From: Patescibacteria group bacterium
GTDB lineage: Bacteria; Patescibacteriota; Minisyncoccia; Minisyncoccales; Staskawiczbacteraceae
Direction of reading: 5' to 3'
NCBI GenBank assembly: GCA_018894075.1
Contig: JAHIEB010000055.1
Location: forward strand, 1-5,598
DNA: 5,598 nt
This document shows positions 5,398 through 5,598 of the stretch, piece after piece. The stretch's first letter is position 1. The number at the start of each line of letters is the position of its first letter. Both the position numbers and the translations under genes were made by a program. The notes under the pieces are model-generated. The model searched no databases. It was not told where the DNA came from and saw nothing but the letters and a program-made list of their open reading frames with translations.

Positions 5398-5598
5398 AAA
5401 CTTACTTAAAGATACTTTATATCCCAATTTAATAAGGGAAGCTGTTTCATACGCAGAAGAATGCTATAAAGACAGGAAAAGAAAATCTGGGGAAAATTAC
5501 ATTGAACACGCGCTAAGGGTGGCTCAAACTTTGAAGGAAATGGGCCTAGATAGTAAAACCATTATTGCAGGCCTTTTGCATGACACAATTGACGAACT
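5375..5598 (+). CDS. HD-domain protein of the RelA/SpoT type (partial, runs off right edge)
   Basis: The first 74 residues are visible. YIEHALRVAQTLKEMGLDSKTIIAGLLHD (from residue 43) matches the start of the HD hydrolase domain of RelA/SpoT enzymes, which remove pyrophosphate from (p)ppGpp. Metal-binding His45 and the His69-Asp70 pair are 24 residues apart, as in Rel. After HD, the family usually has E-D three residues on (HDxxED); here it reads HDTIDE, an inverted acidic pair. ATG 5375 starts within topA, with the purine run AAAGAAG directly before it; no later start keeps the HD domain. Whether synthetase and TGS domains follow, or it is a small single-domain hydrolase, cannot be seen. Other HD phosphohydrolases remain possible. 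Overlap with topA implies co-transcription. Confidence 0.75.
   Translation, partial: MLRENRIKNLLKDTLYPNLIREAVSYAEECYKDRKRKSGENYIEHALRVAQTLKEMGLDSKTIIAGLLHDTIDE

Noticed and set aside
1..5598. CRISPR array, insertion sequence, tRNA, rRNA or attachment site
   Set aside because: No spaced direct repeats, transposase-like product, cloverleaf or rRNA segment was found on either strand.

Overview
The window looks like a piece of a small, AT-leaning bacterial genome. Hand counts of sample lines put topA at roughly 37-40% GC. I infer a Patescibacteria (CPR), Parcubacteria-like source. The reasons are a drastically shortened Mfd, two housekeeping genes whose promoters lie so close to the ATG that the mRNAs should be leaderless, tightly packed or overlapping genes, heavy AGA/AGG/ATA use, and a lone FabZ-like gene with no fatty-acid cluster around it. 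This assignment rests on gene character, not on a database search. The genetic code appears standard: pth ends in TGA, and the long genes need no TGA as a sense codon.

Layout, left to right. Bases 1-150 are GC-richer (about 52% in 1-120) and hold no gene I can identify. A near-consensus leftward promoter (152-180) points into them, so a leftward gene or stable RNA probably runs off the left edge. Abutting it is the rightward promoter of pth (205-747, peptidyl-tRNA hydrolase). pth is followed within 12 bases by a shortened mfd (760-2709, transcription-repair coupling factor). A FabZ-like hotdog dehydratase gene (3250-2696, minus strand) converges on mfd. The two 3' ends overlap by 14 bp inside one hairpin, which works as a terminator mainly for the minus-strand gene. 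A 119-bp divergent promoter region (3251-3369) separates the FabZ-like gene from topA (3370-5397, DNA topoisomerase I). topA overlaps by 23 bp the start of an HD-domain gene of the RelA/SpoT type (5375 onward), which is cut off by the right edge.

Taken together this is mostly an information-processing neighbourhood: recycling of stalled peptidyl-tRNA (Pth), clearing of stalled RNA polymerase (Mfd), removal of negative supercoils (TopA) and probably alarmone turnover (HD protein). The FabZ-like gene stands out: opposite strand, about 49% GC, a strong Shine-Dalgarno and its own terminator. I see no CRISPR array, insertion sequence, tRNA or rRNA. The most unusual points are the domain-stripped Mfd, the leaderless promoter design shared by pth and topA, the shared 3'-end hairpin, two tandem perfect hairpins inside mfd, and the unassigned GC-rich left edge.
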